64,000 nt of DNA from Flaveria trinervia (GCA_025506515.1 CM046453.1:43194099-43258098), one strand, 5' to 3'. Numbered from the stretch's first letter, positions 33,582 through 44,546 are shown. The notes: a model not told the origin generated them from the letters alone. Program-made: numbers and translations.

Positions 33582-34566
33582 TGATGGGTTTGTTAAAACA
33601 CAAAACATAGTTTAACCTTTAAACTTTCAGAAAACGCAGCGGATGTTGAGGATTATAACATGTTTATAATCTGAAAATTTCATGTTCTCAATGATGTTTT
33701 AAGATGGAGAAACAACCCAAATCAAAAGGGATCTTTTGTATGTGAATAAACATGCTATGTATACATAAAACAACATAATATGACAACCACAAAGGGGCTG
33801 CCATATCTACCTTTCTGCAGCCCTAAAATCGACCAAAGAAGAGTAGAAAAGATGCTGAAAATTCGGCCAAAACTCCAAGGAAGGAGCCCTCAAGCTTGTA
33901 TACCCCAAGCCTCCTTGCAAAGCACCTTCTTGTTAGGAAGATTCAACACCAAAATCAACACAAAATGGCTCTCAAACTCCTAATGCTGCTGCTCCTGGCT
34001 GTAGCTATTGTGAGAGAGAGAGGGATTATTTTGGTTGTTCTTGCATGTATGGAGAGTGGTCAAATGAAGAGTGTAAGACTAATTTAAGTTATGTGTGTTT
34101 TCAAGACACCAAAATGGTCCAATCACAATTAAAGGGGCGGCCAAAATGAATTTAAAACCCAAGTTTTCCACTAAAACTTGAACACACACACACAATTAAA
34201 ACTAGTCTTTTGTCACACATCAATAAGTCATCTACTAGACTTATTTAAAATGTGACATATGTCTTCTTAATTAAACAATTTAATTAAAGTACACTCATAT
34301 GTTATTAATGTTATTTAAACCCTTTTAAATGACAAAAATAACAATAAACTCACTAACAATTATCCTTATAATTTGTTCCATCTCATATGCAACTTATTTA
34401 GAAAACCCATTTTCTAAATTTGGTGTAGATATTTAATTGCATGATCATATCATCAATTAAATATTAATTGGTGTTTGCTAAGCTTGTCATTGGTATAACC
34501 CGACTTGGATCATAACGTACTAACCACATCAATATTCTAAGTGTCTTGGGCACATAGAATCCTACA
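33582..34566 (-). repeat. 3' LTR of Co-2
   Basis: About 985 bp. Plus-strand ends TGATGGGTTTGTT...AGAATCCTACA, followed by ATCTCCCACTTGCCC, the complement of the polypurine tract. Same ends and internal blocks as the Co-3 LTR (CCGCTGCGTTTTC, CCAAGTCGGGTTATACC). The bases just outside (GTTTG, 33577-33581) would be the target duplicate, but the partner is deleted. Confidence 0.85.
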
Positions 34567-35333
34567 ATCTCCCACTTGCCCAAGATTCATAGAAGATTGA
34601 TGCAAGCAGTAAATACCGCCTAACAACGGTTTACTACCCTTAATACGCATGACTTATAGCCATTCAATAATATCATCCCTTTCAAGTACCCTACTTGAAA
34701 TGATTTAGGTGAATCAATCATTTATCCTTTTGTTACAGATGTCATGTTAAATCCAAGAACACAGAATGATCATTCCTTGTTGATTTAACTTATCAGGCCT
34801 TAGACATCTAACTCTCAACGAATAAGAGGAACAAATTCCATCTTGACTACATACGTTTCTCACAAACACCTCGTGTCATATCTGAACATACCCTTATGTG
34901 CTGTCCACTATTTCAGGACAGTGAAGAATAAGCTCAAGGTATAATACTTGGTGAATATCAAAACCCAATATGTATCTCAGGTCGGAGGATACCAAATGAT
35001 ATTCGCCTTTACACAAATTTACTTATGATCAATCAATAAGATTCCATGTAGTAAAATTTGAGATGCGGGTTAGTCCAATATTTGTATCCCACAAATATCT
35101 ATGAACCTTGGTAGCAACCCATTGCTCCATATTCATCCTTATGAATATCAACCAATCCAAGTTCAAAATAGCCTTATCCTCAAAGCTTGTTCCCACAAGT
35201 CTGATTGACTACGGACATTTAGAGTAAACAATTTACTCATGGATTAAACATGCTAATTTGGAACATTAATTGAAACATTTAACCAAATAATTTTATTCAA
35301 ATAATAAAGAGTTCCACATATCCAAATACAAAA
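34567..35333 (-). other. Co-2 3' untranslated region with polypurine tract
   Basis: Non-coding sequence between the end of RNase H and the 3' LTR, colinear with Co-3 49987-50753. The polypurine tract (minus GGGCAAGTGGGAGAT) adjoins the LTR. No independent gene is seen. Confidence 0.8.
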
Positions 35334-36950
35334 TTACAGATCAAGTCCAATCACTAGAATATCGAAGTCCCATGGCGCAAGTATGACCTTCATGCTTTGC
35401 CTTTTCAAGGAGCTTCGTGAGAGGATCTGCAATGTTTTGATCCGTGTGAACTTTGCGAATACATATTTTCCTTTTTCAACTTCATCTCGTATGTAGTTGA
35501 ATCTCCGCTCAATGTGCCTAGTCTTTTGATGAGCACGTGGTTCCTTGATTTGAGCAATCACACCCTCGTTGTCACAAAAGATCTCTAGGGGTTCTGAATG
35601 GAAGGAACAACCCCTAGATCGGCAATGAATTTCTTCAACCATGCACTTCTTGAGCTGCCAATGAGGCGGCGACGTATTCTGATTCTGTAGTTGATAGAGC
35701 CACCACATCCTGCTTGGAGCTCTTCCAAGAGACAGCTCCTCCATTCAGAATGAAATGTATCCCGATTGTGACCGTGAATCGTCACGATCGGTTTGGAAAC
35801 TCGCATCCGTGTAACCTTTTACAACGAGCTCCTCGTCACCAGATCCATAGATCAGGAACATATCTCTTGTCCTCCTTAGGTATTTAAGTATGTTCTTGAT
35901 AGCCATCCAATGACTGTTTCGAGGATTCTGCTGGTAACGGCTTGTCATGCTCAAGTCGCATGACACGTCCGGTCGAGTGCATATCATTGCATACATGATG
36001 GATCCAATAGCAGATGCATATGGGATTGCCTTCATTTTATCTTGCTCATCCTTTGAGCTTGGACATTGAGTCGTACTCAATATCGTTCCTCTTTGAATAG
36101 GTACGGTACCTTTCTTAGAGTTTTCCATCTTGAACCTTTTCAAGATTTTATCAATGTATGCACTTTGATTCAAACCAATCAACCGCCTTGATCTATCCCT
36201 ATAGATCTTTATTACCAGAAATAGGCGGCTTCACCAAGATCCTTAATGGAAAAACAACTTCCAAGCCAGGTTTTTACACCTTCCAAGGTTGGAATGTCAT
36301 TTCCAAATAGTAGTATGTCATCAACATACAATACTAGGAAGTTATTGTGCTCCCACTAGCCTTCTTATACACACAAGCCTCATCAGTGTTTTTGATGAAG
36401 CCAAATTTCTTTACCTCCTCATCAAAACGATGATTCCAGCTTCTAGATGCTTGTTTCAATCCATAGATTGATTTCTTTAACTTGCATACTTTATTAGGAT
36501 GTTTTGGATCGACAAAACCTTCAGGCTGAACCATATAAACATCTTCCTCAAGATATCCATTTAGGAAAGCCGTTTTGACATCCATTTGCCAATCTCATAA
36601 TCATAATGAGCAGCTATGGCAAACAATATCCTTATAGACTTTAGCATCGCAACAGGTGAGAAGGTTTCATCGTAATCAACCCCTTGAGTTTGAGTGAAAC
36701 CCTTTGCTACAAGTCTAGCTTTATAAGTATCCAAGTTTCCATTCATATCGGTTTTCTTCTTGAAAACCCACTTACTTCCAACTACCTTGGAATTAAGAGG
36801 TGGCACAACAAGTTCCCAAACTTGATTGTCATACATGGATTGCATCTCAACGTTCATGGCCTCAAGCCATTTGTCACAATACAAATTGGACACTGCATCA
36901 TGGTATGTGGTTGGTTCATCTGAATCTACCACATAGCATCCATCCATGAA
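35334..36950 (-). pseudogene. Co-2 reverse transcriptase and RNase H
   Basis: Minus-strand frames 36947-36561 (SKWVFKKKTDMNGNLDTYKARLVAKGFTQ), 36585-36334 (MDVKTAFLNGYLEEDVYMVQPEGF, YGLKQASRSWNHRFDEEV) and 36182-35745 (LIGLNQSAYIDKILKRF, MYAMICTRPDVSCDLSMTSRYQ, GYTDASFQTDRDDSRSQSGY). The YVDD catalytic box is on the complement at 36318-36329. RNase H continues into 35744-35334. Single-base indels split the frames at about 36330, 36200, 35745 and 36570. The domain order is copia-type: integrase before RT. Confidence 0.88.
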
Positions 36951-38040
36951 AAATCCGTATCTTTCAGGTGGATTACTAGTTCTACCACTTCTGCGAACAT
37001 CTTGTGTGTATTGATCAACCCCTTGATCATCTCAACATACTCATGTTGAGTGCTAGTTTCAACCAACCGTGCATTGGGTTGTGGTTCTTGATCCTCTTCA
37101 AGATCCACTGTTCAGTGCCAGCTCCTTCCATAAGGAACTTTGCTTCTAAGAACTCACCATTTCTAGTAACAAACACCTTTTGTTCCAATGGATCATAGAA
37201 ATAATATCCCATAGAATCTCTAGGATATCCAATAAAGATACACTTGGTGGAGCGGACATCTAATTTGTTTGGGGTGGGAGTCTTACATAAGCCTCACAAC
37301 CCCAGACCCTTAAGTATGATAGGGATGGAACTCTTCCATGCCATATCTCAAAAGGTGTCCTTTCCACCTTTTTGGTTGGGGCCATATTTAAGATACGGGC
37401 CGCGGAGAGCAAAGCGAAACCCCAAAATGATAGAGGTAATGTGCTTCTAGCCATCATAGATCGAACCATATCCAATAAGGTTCGATTCCTCCTCTTAGAC
37501 ACACCATTGTGTTGTGGTGTTCCAGGTGGAGTGAGTTGTGAGACAATCCCACAACTCCTAAGATGATCTTGAAAAGCATCACTTAGGTATTCACCTCCTC
37601 TATCGGTACGGAGAACTTTAATTGACTTGTTGAGTTGATTTTCCACTTCATTCTTGAAGATTTTGAACATTTCAAAAGCTTCTTCTTTGTGTCTTAATAA
37701 GTACACATACCCATAGCGACTATAATCGTCGGTAAAGGTAATGAAGTATCTTTCCACTTCATTCTTGAATGTATGATTCCTAATAAATCTTTTGCCCTTT
37801 CATTAGTACCACTAAAGGGTGCCTTAGTCATCTTTCCTTGTAAACAAGATTCACAAACATCAAATGAATCACATTCATTTGTTTTTAAAAGACCATTCTT
37901 TTGAAGTGTTTGTAAACGTTTCTTGTTTATATGACCAAGACGACAATGCCAAAGATAGGTATCACTCAAGTCCAACTTGAGCTTCTTGGTGTTAGTTTGG
38001 TACAGTGAACTATTTAAAGTACTTTCATGAACCAATTCAT
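36951..38040 (-). pseudogene. Co-2 integrase, catalytic Glu changed to Lys
   Basis: The frame 38035-37694 has the GAG-pre-integrase zinc motif (WHCRLGHINKKRL...CDSFDVCESCLQGKM). The frame 37757-37260 has the core (ITFTDDYSRYGYVYLLRH, LRTDRGGEYLSDAF, GTPQHNGVSKRRNRTLL). The first two catalytic Asp are present, but the Glu found in Co-3 (SERRNRT) is AAG (Lys), plus-strand codon CTT at 37494-37496. The C-terminal region (37212-36926) is frameshifted. Confidence 0.88.
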
Positions 38041-39085
38041 AAATACCATTAATGGAATTGCTTTAAAATAAAACAGATCATTTAAAGAAACATGAATATC
38101 ATTTTCAACAAAAGATAATATATAATCATAATGTCTTAATTGGGATACAGAAATAATGTTCCTAGTCAAACTAGGAGCATACAAAATATTCTTCAAAATA
38201 ACATCCAAGCCCTTGGAAGTTTTAGGATGTAGTCCCCACGAGCTTCAACTTGGACTTTGGTTCCATTGCCCATGAAGAGGCTAACATCCCCTTGATTGAA
38301 GTCCCTACTTCTTTTGAACCCCTACAACAAATTGCAAATATGAGTTCCACATCCGGTATCTAATACCCATGTGTTTGAAGATGTAACATTAAGATCAATA
38401 TGAATCATGTATGTTGTACCTGAGGTCTGCCCGGCATCCCTCTTGCTTTCAACTCTTGGAGATGGACGGGACAATTCCTTGCCCAATGTCCTATCTCCCC
38501 ACACTTGAAGCATGGGTCATTAGTAGCAACCTTTTGCTTCTTCTCTTGTGGTTTGGGTGGCACCCTTGCCACCCCTTTCCCTTTTCCCCATACGGGTCCT
38601 TTACCCTTGGCAACCTTTGCCCTGGGTGCGGATAAGGCCTTTTCTTGTTCCCACCTTCATTGATGGTGAGAACGGGTAACACCCTTTTACCCATGGCCGC
38701 CTCAGCCGTTTTAAGCATTGAGTGAAGCTCACCAATGCTCTTGTCCCAAGCATTCATGTTGTAGTTCAACACAAATATCTCGAACTTCTTGGTAAGGCCA
38801 TTAAGGATCAAATCCGTGGCCAATTCCTTAGAGACGGACAATTAAGCCTCTCGAGGCGGTCAATATGACTTTTCATCTTAAGTACATAAGATGAAACAGA
38901 TTGGTTGTCATCCATACGACATGCATGGAGTGCTCGAACCGTTTCGAAGCGCTCAACCCTTGCTTGCTGTTGAAACGTTTCCTTCAGCTGGGTTATCATG
39001 TCATAAGCTCCGTGATGTTCATACTCCTTTTGGAGATCCGGAGTCATGCTCGCTAGCATGAGACAAGACACTTGGACGGAGTCAT
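38041..39085 (-). pseudogene. Co-2 gag C-terminus, zinc knuckle and protease
   Basis: The gag frame (39085-38808) covers CLMLASMTPDLQKEYEHHGAY through DNQSVSSYVLKMKSHIDRLERL. The frame 38841-38491 continues gag to the zinc-knuckle region. The frame 38513-38322 has KRDAGQTSG...WVLDTGCGTHICNLL with the protease triad DTG. The frame 38208-38014 has VILKNILYAPSLTRNIISVSQLRHYDY. Frameshifts separate them. The N-terminal part of gag is absent at the right junction. Confidence 0.85.
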
Positions 39086-39787
39086 GATTGTGAGATTGAG
39101 TTCCAAATTGAACTGATACCCGGTGCTCAACCCGTTGCCAAAGCACCGTATCAATTAGCTCCCACAGAAATGAAAGAACTCATGGAACAGTTGCAAGAGC
39201 TGCTCGATAAGGGGTTCATTAGACCGAGTATCTCTCCCTGAGGTGCTCCGGTCCTATTTGTGAAGAAGAAAGATGGTAGTATGAGGATGTGTATTGACTA
39301 TTGAGAGCTGAACAAGTTAACGGTGAAGAACCGATACCCCCTATCAAGAATAGATGATTTGTTTGATCAGCTCCAAGGTGCCAGTTGGTTTTCAAGGATA
39401 GATCTTCGATCTGGTTACCATCAGCTGAAGGTAAAGGAGCAGGATATCCCTAAAACAGCTTTTTGCACGCGCTGCGGTCACTATGAATTCCTTGTTATGT
39501 CATTTGGTTTGACCAATGCGCCAACTGCTTTTATGGACTTGATGAATCGAGTGTGTCGGCCAATGTTAGATAAATCAGTGATTGTGTTTATTGATGATAT
39601 CCTGATTTATTCAAGGAGCAAGGAGGAGCATGCCGATCATATTCAGGAGGTGTTAGAGACCTTGAGAAGGGAGAAGTTGTATGCCAAATTCTCCAAATAC
39701 GTGTTCTGGTTACGCGAAGTTCAATTCTTGGGTCACGTGATAAACCCAGAGGGGATTATGGTAGACCCTGCTAAGGTGAGGCGGTGA
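39086..39787 (+). pseudogene. Gy-3 reverse transcriptase
   Basis: Resumes after Co-2 at EIEFQIELIPGAQPVAKA. RT fingers GAPVLFVKKKDGSMRMCIDY are followed by a TGA (39302-39304) where Gy-1/Gy-2 have His or Arg. A second TGA near 39238 replaces Trp. The long frame (39323-39787) has DLRSGYHQLKVKEQDIPKTAF, FGLTNAPTAFMDLMNRV, catalytic FIDDILIYS (FIDD at 39587-39598) and FLGHVINPEGI. All core RT motifs are present. Confidence 0.9.
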
Positions 39788-40300
39788 TGCAATGGAAGTC
39801 TCCGAGGACGCCATCCGAGATTCATAGTTTCTTGGGGTTGGCGGGTTATTATCGAAGGTTCATTTAGGACTTTTCCAAGATCGCCTCTCCACTGACCAAG
39901 TTGACCCGAAAGGATGTAAAGTTTACGTGGGGTCAAGCTCAAGAACAGGCGTTCGAGGAGTTAAAGGTAAGGTTGACTCAAGCTCCTGTCTTGTCGTTAC
40001 CTGAAGAAAGCGAGGATTTGGTAGTATAGTCAGATGCTTCCTACTCGGGGTTGGGGTGTGTGTTAATGCAGAGGGAAGGTTATAGCCTATGCATCCCGAC
40101 AGTTGAAAGTCCATGAGGTCAACTACCCTACTCATGACTTGGAGCTAGCGGCCGTGGTCTTTGCGCTAAAGATTTGGAGGCACTATCTGTACGGAACAAA
40201 GTGTACCATTTTCACGGACCACAAGAGCTTGAAGTACTTCTTCGAGCAAAGATTTGAACATGAGGCAGAGGCGATGATTGGAGCTTATTAAGGATTATGA
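39788..40300 (+). pseudogene. Gy-3 RT connection and RNase H
   Basis: Contains SFLGLAGYYRRF, then TAG at 39865-39867 (Gln in Gy-1), LTKLTRKDVKFTWGQ, a TAG at 40027-40029 before SDASYSGLGCVLMQREG, and ASRQLKVHEVNYPTHDLELAAVVFALKIWRHYLYG...DHKSLKYFFEQ. The RNase H acidic residues can be recognised. A small frameshift lies near 40080. Confidence 0.88.
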
Positions 40301-41330
40301 TTGCGAGATCCATTACCATCCGGGCAAAGCCAACGTGGTGGCCGATGCTCTTAGCCGGAAGGAGAGGCCCGAGCCGATTCGGGTGAAAGTATACCAACTA
40401 ATCATGACCTCTGATGTAATGAAGCAAGTCAAGGAGTTTCAAGATGAGGCATTAAAAGAAGATCATCTAAACTCTGAAAGAATGAGAGGTCTGGTTGGGG
40501 AATTGAGTGAAAACACACTTGGTGTTAAAACTCAATTTGGACGGGTGTGGATTCATCGTTTCGGGGATCTACATGTGAGGATTATGGATGAAGCTCACAA
40601 GACTCGATACTCCATTCATCCTGGTGCCACAAAGATGTATCAAGACATGAAGAAAGATTATTGGTGGCCGGGTATGAAACGTGACGTGGCGGAGTATGTG
40701 AATAAGTGCCTTGCTTGCAAGTGAAGGCGGAACATCAGAAGCCGTATGGGAAGATCCAACCTTTGGATATACCGGAATGGAAGTGGGAGCACATCACCAT
40801 GGATTTCATTACAAAGCTACCACGTACTCCGAAGGGTTACGATGCCATATGGGTGATTGTTGACCGCTTGACGAATAGTGCTCACTTCCTACCAATCCAT
40901 GAGACATATTCATCCGAGAGGTTAGCTGACCTGTTCATCAAGGAGATTGTAACTCATCATGGTGTACCAGTGTCCATTGTGTCTGATCGTGACACCCGGT
41001 TTACGTCTAAATTCTGGAATAAATGCCACGACGCCATGGGGACGAGGTTACATATTAGCACGGCTTATCATCGCCAAACTGATGGTCAGTCAGAGAGGAC
41101 CATTCGGACGTTGGAAGACATGCTTTGGGCATGTGTAATCGATTTTGGTGGAAGTTGGGACGACCACTTACCGTTAGCTGAATTCTCATACAACAACATC
41201 TATCATGCCAGCATTTGTATGCCATCCTATGAGATGCTATACGGTAGGAGATGCAAAACACCCGTTTGTTAGGGTGACATTGGTCAGAAAGAGTTGGGAA
41301 GCGTCGAGGTAATTGAGGCTATGACTGAGA
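40278..41330 (+). pseudogene. Gy-3 integrase, catalytic residues intact but interrupted
   Basis: The first frame (to 40724) ends with the zinc-binding region (HPGATKMYQDMKKDYWWPGMKRDVAEYVNKCLACK). The second frame (40706-41272) has the core: HITMDFITKLPRT (Asp at 40802-40804), SIVSDRDTRFTSKFW (Asp at 40985-40987), TDGQSERTIRTLED (Glu at 41093-41095). A frameshift near 40720 splits them. TAG at 41269-41271 replaces the Trp found in Gy-1 (VCWGDIG), and two further stops occur at about 41377 and 41397. Confidence 0.9.
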
Positions 41331-41397
41331 GGCTTGAAAAGATTAAAGCCTTCATGAAGGCAGCCAAAGATAGATAGAGGTCGTATGCCGATAAATG

Positions 41398-41841
41398 ACG
41401 TAGACCATTGAGTTCCAGGTGGGTGACCGGGTTATGTTGAAGGTCTCACCTTGGAAGGGTATTATCAGATTCAGAAAGCGGGGCAAGTTGAGCCCAAGAT
41501 ATATAGGCCCTTTTCGAATCATTGCTCGAGTAGGAGAGGTGGCCTATAGGTTGGAATTACCGAATGAGTTAAGTGGGATTCACCTGACATTCCATGTGTC
41601 TCATCTGAGAAAGTGTATAGCTGATGAAGACATGATTGTTCCGCTGGAGGATATCGAAGTGGATGAAAGGCTTAATTATGTGGAGCAACCAGTGGCAATC
41701 ATCGATCATAAAGAGAAGAGGCTGAGAAATAAAGTGGTTCCTCTTGTGTGTGTACAGTGGAAGCACCGGAAGGGATCCGAGTCTACATGGAAGACTGAGG
41801 AGGAGATGAGGCAGCATTATCCTCAGCTGTTCGAGGAATAA
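41398..41841 (+). pseudogene. Gy-3 integrase C-terminus and chromodomain
   Basis: Open from after the stops to TAA at 41839-41841. It contains GDRVMLKVSPWKGII, KRGKLSPRYIGPFRIIARVGEVAYRLELP, HVSHLRKCIADEDM, and the chromodomain VCVQWKHRKGSESTWKTEEEMRQHYPQLF. It aligns end to end with the Gy-1 domain. The polypurine tract (AAGTGGGGTGGA) lies before the 3' LTR. Confidence 0.9.
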
Positions 41842-42509
41842 TAGGTTTCGAGGACGAAACCTATATAAGTGGGGTGGACTTGTAACACCTGGCTTTTTTT
41901 AAAGGCAAAATAGGAAGAATAAAAAGAAAAAAAAGCTATAAGGTCCAAGTGTAGGGACCAAAAGTGTCCAAAAGGACAAAACTTTGAAAAGTTGGTGTAA
42001 AGGTGGGCATGGACGCCCACCCTTACTTCACATCAACATCTTCCTCGGCTTTAGAGAGGGAAAGACAAAATGAGAGCAGAAACTCTCGGCTTGTGAAAGA
42101 AGAAGAAGTGAATGAATTCAAGGTATGAATTCGTAGTTTTTACATGTTTATGATGGGTTTTATCCCGGTTATATGCTTATGCGCTTATGTGTTGTGTTTG
42201 TGCTCGTGTGTATGTGTTGGATGTTGTTTCTAGGTGTTTTGAACTCTTTGCAAGCGGGTTAAAGGGAAGAACACCCAAGTTGCACCAGGTGAGTTCTAGA
42301 CCCTGGTTTTTACTTGTTTTCAAACATCTTTGGGGCTGAAAATGTATTTAAATGATTTTCCAATGTTTGAGTATGTATGCTCGTATGTATTGTGCATGAA
42401 TGAATGTGATTCTTGAATGCTTAGAGGTTATTCATGTTTAGAATAGCCACATTAAGCTTAGAACACATGGATTGATGATTGGGTTGAAAACATACTGGAA
42501 ACATGTTGA

Positions 42510-42950
42510 GCAGAAGGTCCATGCGCCTAGATAAGGCTCATGCGCCTGAAAAATGCCTTAGAAAGAATTAATGTAATCCATGGGCCCAACCGTAGCCCAT
42601 GCGCCTAAGATTACCTTAGAAATGATTATGTACAGCCCATGCGCCTAAACAGTGGCCCATGCGCCTGAACAGTGGCCCATGCGTCTAGAAATGTTAGCTG
42701 GACGACTAAGTGTAGGGTCATGCGCCCCAATAGTGCCCATGCGCCCAAGTGGCTCATGCGCCTAAGTGTCCATGTGCCTGAATTACTCATGCATCTAAGT
42801 GTTCATACGCACAAATAGTGCCCATGCGCCTGAATAGTTCATGCGCCTAGAGTGAAAATGTTTTTAAGTGTTGGCTGATGCGCCTACATAGTGATGAAAC
42901 GCCCGAACAAGGCTCATGCGCCCAAATAGTTCCCATGCGCCTAAGACTTA
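42510..42950. repeat. Word array (CATGCGCCT type) in the Gy-3 3' LTR
   Basis: Colinear with 30070-30535 but two 17-bp units shorter. It also has different decayed words (CATGTGCC, CATGGGCC, CATGCATC), mostly C/T transitions at CG. Confidence 0.85.
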
Positions 42951-43374
42951 GAAATTTTTACAGAACTTTTTTGGGAGTCTGTGCCTTAGGGTTTTGACCG
43001 AGGTTGACTAAGGGGCTTATTAATGATGTTGTTTAATGCATGATATGATTGCTTATGATTGTTCCTTATTATTGTTATTGCTATTATTATTATTATTACT
43101 TATAGTATGTGACTTTACGTGGTATGTTATTATCATAACGTAAAGTATATCGTAATAATAAACTGAAAGAGCAATAAAGAAAAGAAGAGGAACATTAATG
43201 AAAATGTTAACAAGTCTTGCAAGCTTACAGGAGGTACACGACCATGTTGTCATTAGCTCAACTGTGCTGCGGGTTAGCTACCCTATTATGCACACAGGGT
43301 CAATCAATTGAGATTGGCAGGACCTTTGCAGCATGTCCTGGGTAATTGGGTTAGCCTTGTACATAGTACACAGA

Positions 43375-43502
43375 ACCCTTTCGGGGGATACAGTTGACCC
43401 TTTTGAGGGATATAGTTAACCCTTTCAAGGGATACAGTTGACCCTTTCGAGGGATATAGTTGACCCTTTCGAGGGATACAGTTGACCCTTCGAGGGATAT
43501 AG
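43375..43502 (+). repeat. 22-bp tandem repeat in the Gy-3 3' LTR (about 6 copies)
   Basis: Same unit and copy number as at 30946-31076, with one unit missing a T (GACCCTTCGAG). Confidence 0.9.
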
Positions 43503-44062
43503 ATGGCCTATCACCCGTTTTCCATCACGCATATAGTTGGGGTGTTGCTCACTAGGCCATACGGAAAGTGAAACATAAAGATAAAAGTTTATAGAACAGA
43601 CAAGGCCTACAATAAAGAGAACGAACACTATTTGTTCATATAGTTGATGTGTGCTCTCATATACAGTACAGAGTTGTATTTTATAGAAAAGAGTATTTTC
43701 ATATACGACACATAGAAAGTATTTTTTTTACTTATAAAACTAGAGCTCACTCAGCAACGCTGACTTTTATACATTTTCAGTTGGCAGGTAATTAATGTTG
43801 AGGATGGCACGAGGGTGAAGCTACTCGGCAGGAAAAGTCTGACATCCATTCATACTCTATGTTGTTGTTGTTTTGTAATGCATATAAACAAGTCTTTTGT
43901 AATCAGTTAAACGAAGATGTATTGCTCAACAACAGTTGTTTAAATGAAATGAATGGCTTTTGAAAGATTATTTCCGCTGCTTAAGTTTGTTTAATTGTAA
44001 TGTTTAATGTTTTAATTGCTATGATTGACCAACTGTGAGGTTTCCGGGAACGGGGCCTTGCA

Positions 44063-44195
44063 CTTAATGGTGGAAAAAGGATTCCTGTATCGATAGTTGT
44101 CATCCAATGGATTTTTGAGGCAATAATGTTGAAAGTTGGTTTGGAGTATTGCAGATAAGTTTTGGGTGGAAGTGGATTGATTTTAAGGGTTGTTC
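44063..44195. repeat. Satellite remnant between Gy-3 and Co-3
   Basis: 133 bp of one monomer (CTTAATGGTGGAAAAAGG ... GATTTTAAGGGTTGTTC). It shares the variant ATTGCAGATAAG with the first monomer right of Co-3. Its phase overlaps both neighbouring flanks, which indicates deletions at the left ends of Gy-3 and Co-3. Confidence 0.85.
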
Positions 44196-44545
44196 AGCGA
44201 AGGTAACTCAAAGCTTGTGGGGGAGTCGACGTTGGAGGAAGTCCAACTTGGAAGCTTTGGCAACATTTCACCCTTCAAACTCTTTCATTCATCAACATCT
44301 AACTGCTGGAAGGAGGTAGTTTTGGCAGCCCTTTGAGGTTGCCATATTGTGTTATTATATGTACACATAGCTTGTCTATTCACATAAGAATAATCCTCAT
44401 GATTTGGGTTTGTTTTTCATAACAAATGAACATATAGAAGATAGATTTTCAGCTTTAAAATCGTTTTAAAAAGCCATATATCCGCTGCGTTTTTCAGAAT
44501 GTTTAAAAGTTTAAACATGGATTTTGTGTTCTAGCAAACCCGTCA
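44196..44545 (+). repeat. 5' LTR of Co-3 (3' 350 bp only)
   Basis: AGCGAAGGTAACTC...CAAACCCGTCA, matching 51530-51881. The first 776 bp or so are absent and replaced by satellite. Confidence 0.88.
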
Positions 44546-44546
44546 A

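Larger units (their letters stand above)
33582..39085 (-). mobile_element. Co-2: Ty1/copia element inserted in Gy-3, 5' truncated
   Basis: On the minus strand, gag starts abruptly at 39085 (inside EDSVQVSCLMLASM), followed by knuckle, protease, integrase, RT and RNase H (ending about 35340), then 3' LTR 34566-33582. The 5' LTR, leader and first 85 or so gag codons are missing, as is about 0.25-0.3 kb of Gy-3, so a deletion spans the right junction. It is very close in sequence to Co-3 and in opposite orientation. Confidence 0.88.
29661..44062 (+). mobile_element. Gy-3: Ty3/gypsy chromovirus split by copia Co-2
   Basis: Order: 5' LTR (missing its first 226 bp or so) 29661-31634, primer site, leader, gag, protease to about 33580, Co-2 (33582-39085), then RT, RNase H, integrase, chromodomain to 41841, and full 3' LTR 41881-44062. 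About 0.25-0.3 kb of the protease-RT linker is missing at the Co-2 site. In-frame stops are scattered through pol. The right flank is satellite; no target duplication can be shown because the left LTR end is lost. With Co-2 removed it is about 8.9 kb. Confidence 0.88.
41881..44062 (+). repeat. 3' LTR of Gy-3 (complete)
   Basis: 2182 bp, TGTAACACCTGG...GGGGCCTTGCA. Landmarks: donor 1 AAG|GTATGA at 42123, acceptor TTTCTAG ending 42233, donor 2 CAG|GTGAGTT at 42289, word array 42510-42950, 22-bp repeats 43375-43502, acceptor CATTTTCAG ending 43780, then TTGGCAGGTAAT. It is followed by satellite at 44063. Confidence 0.9.
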
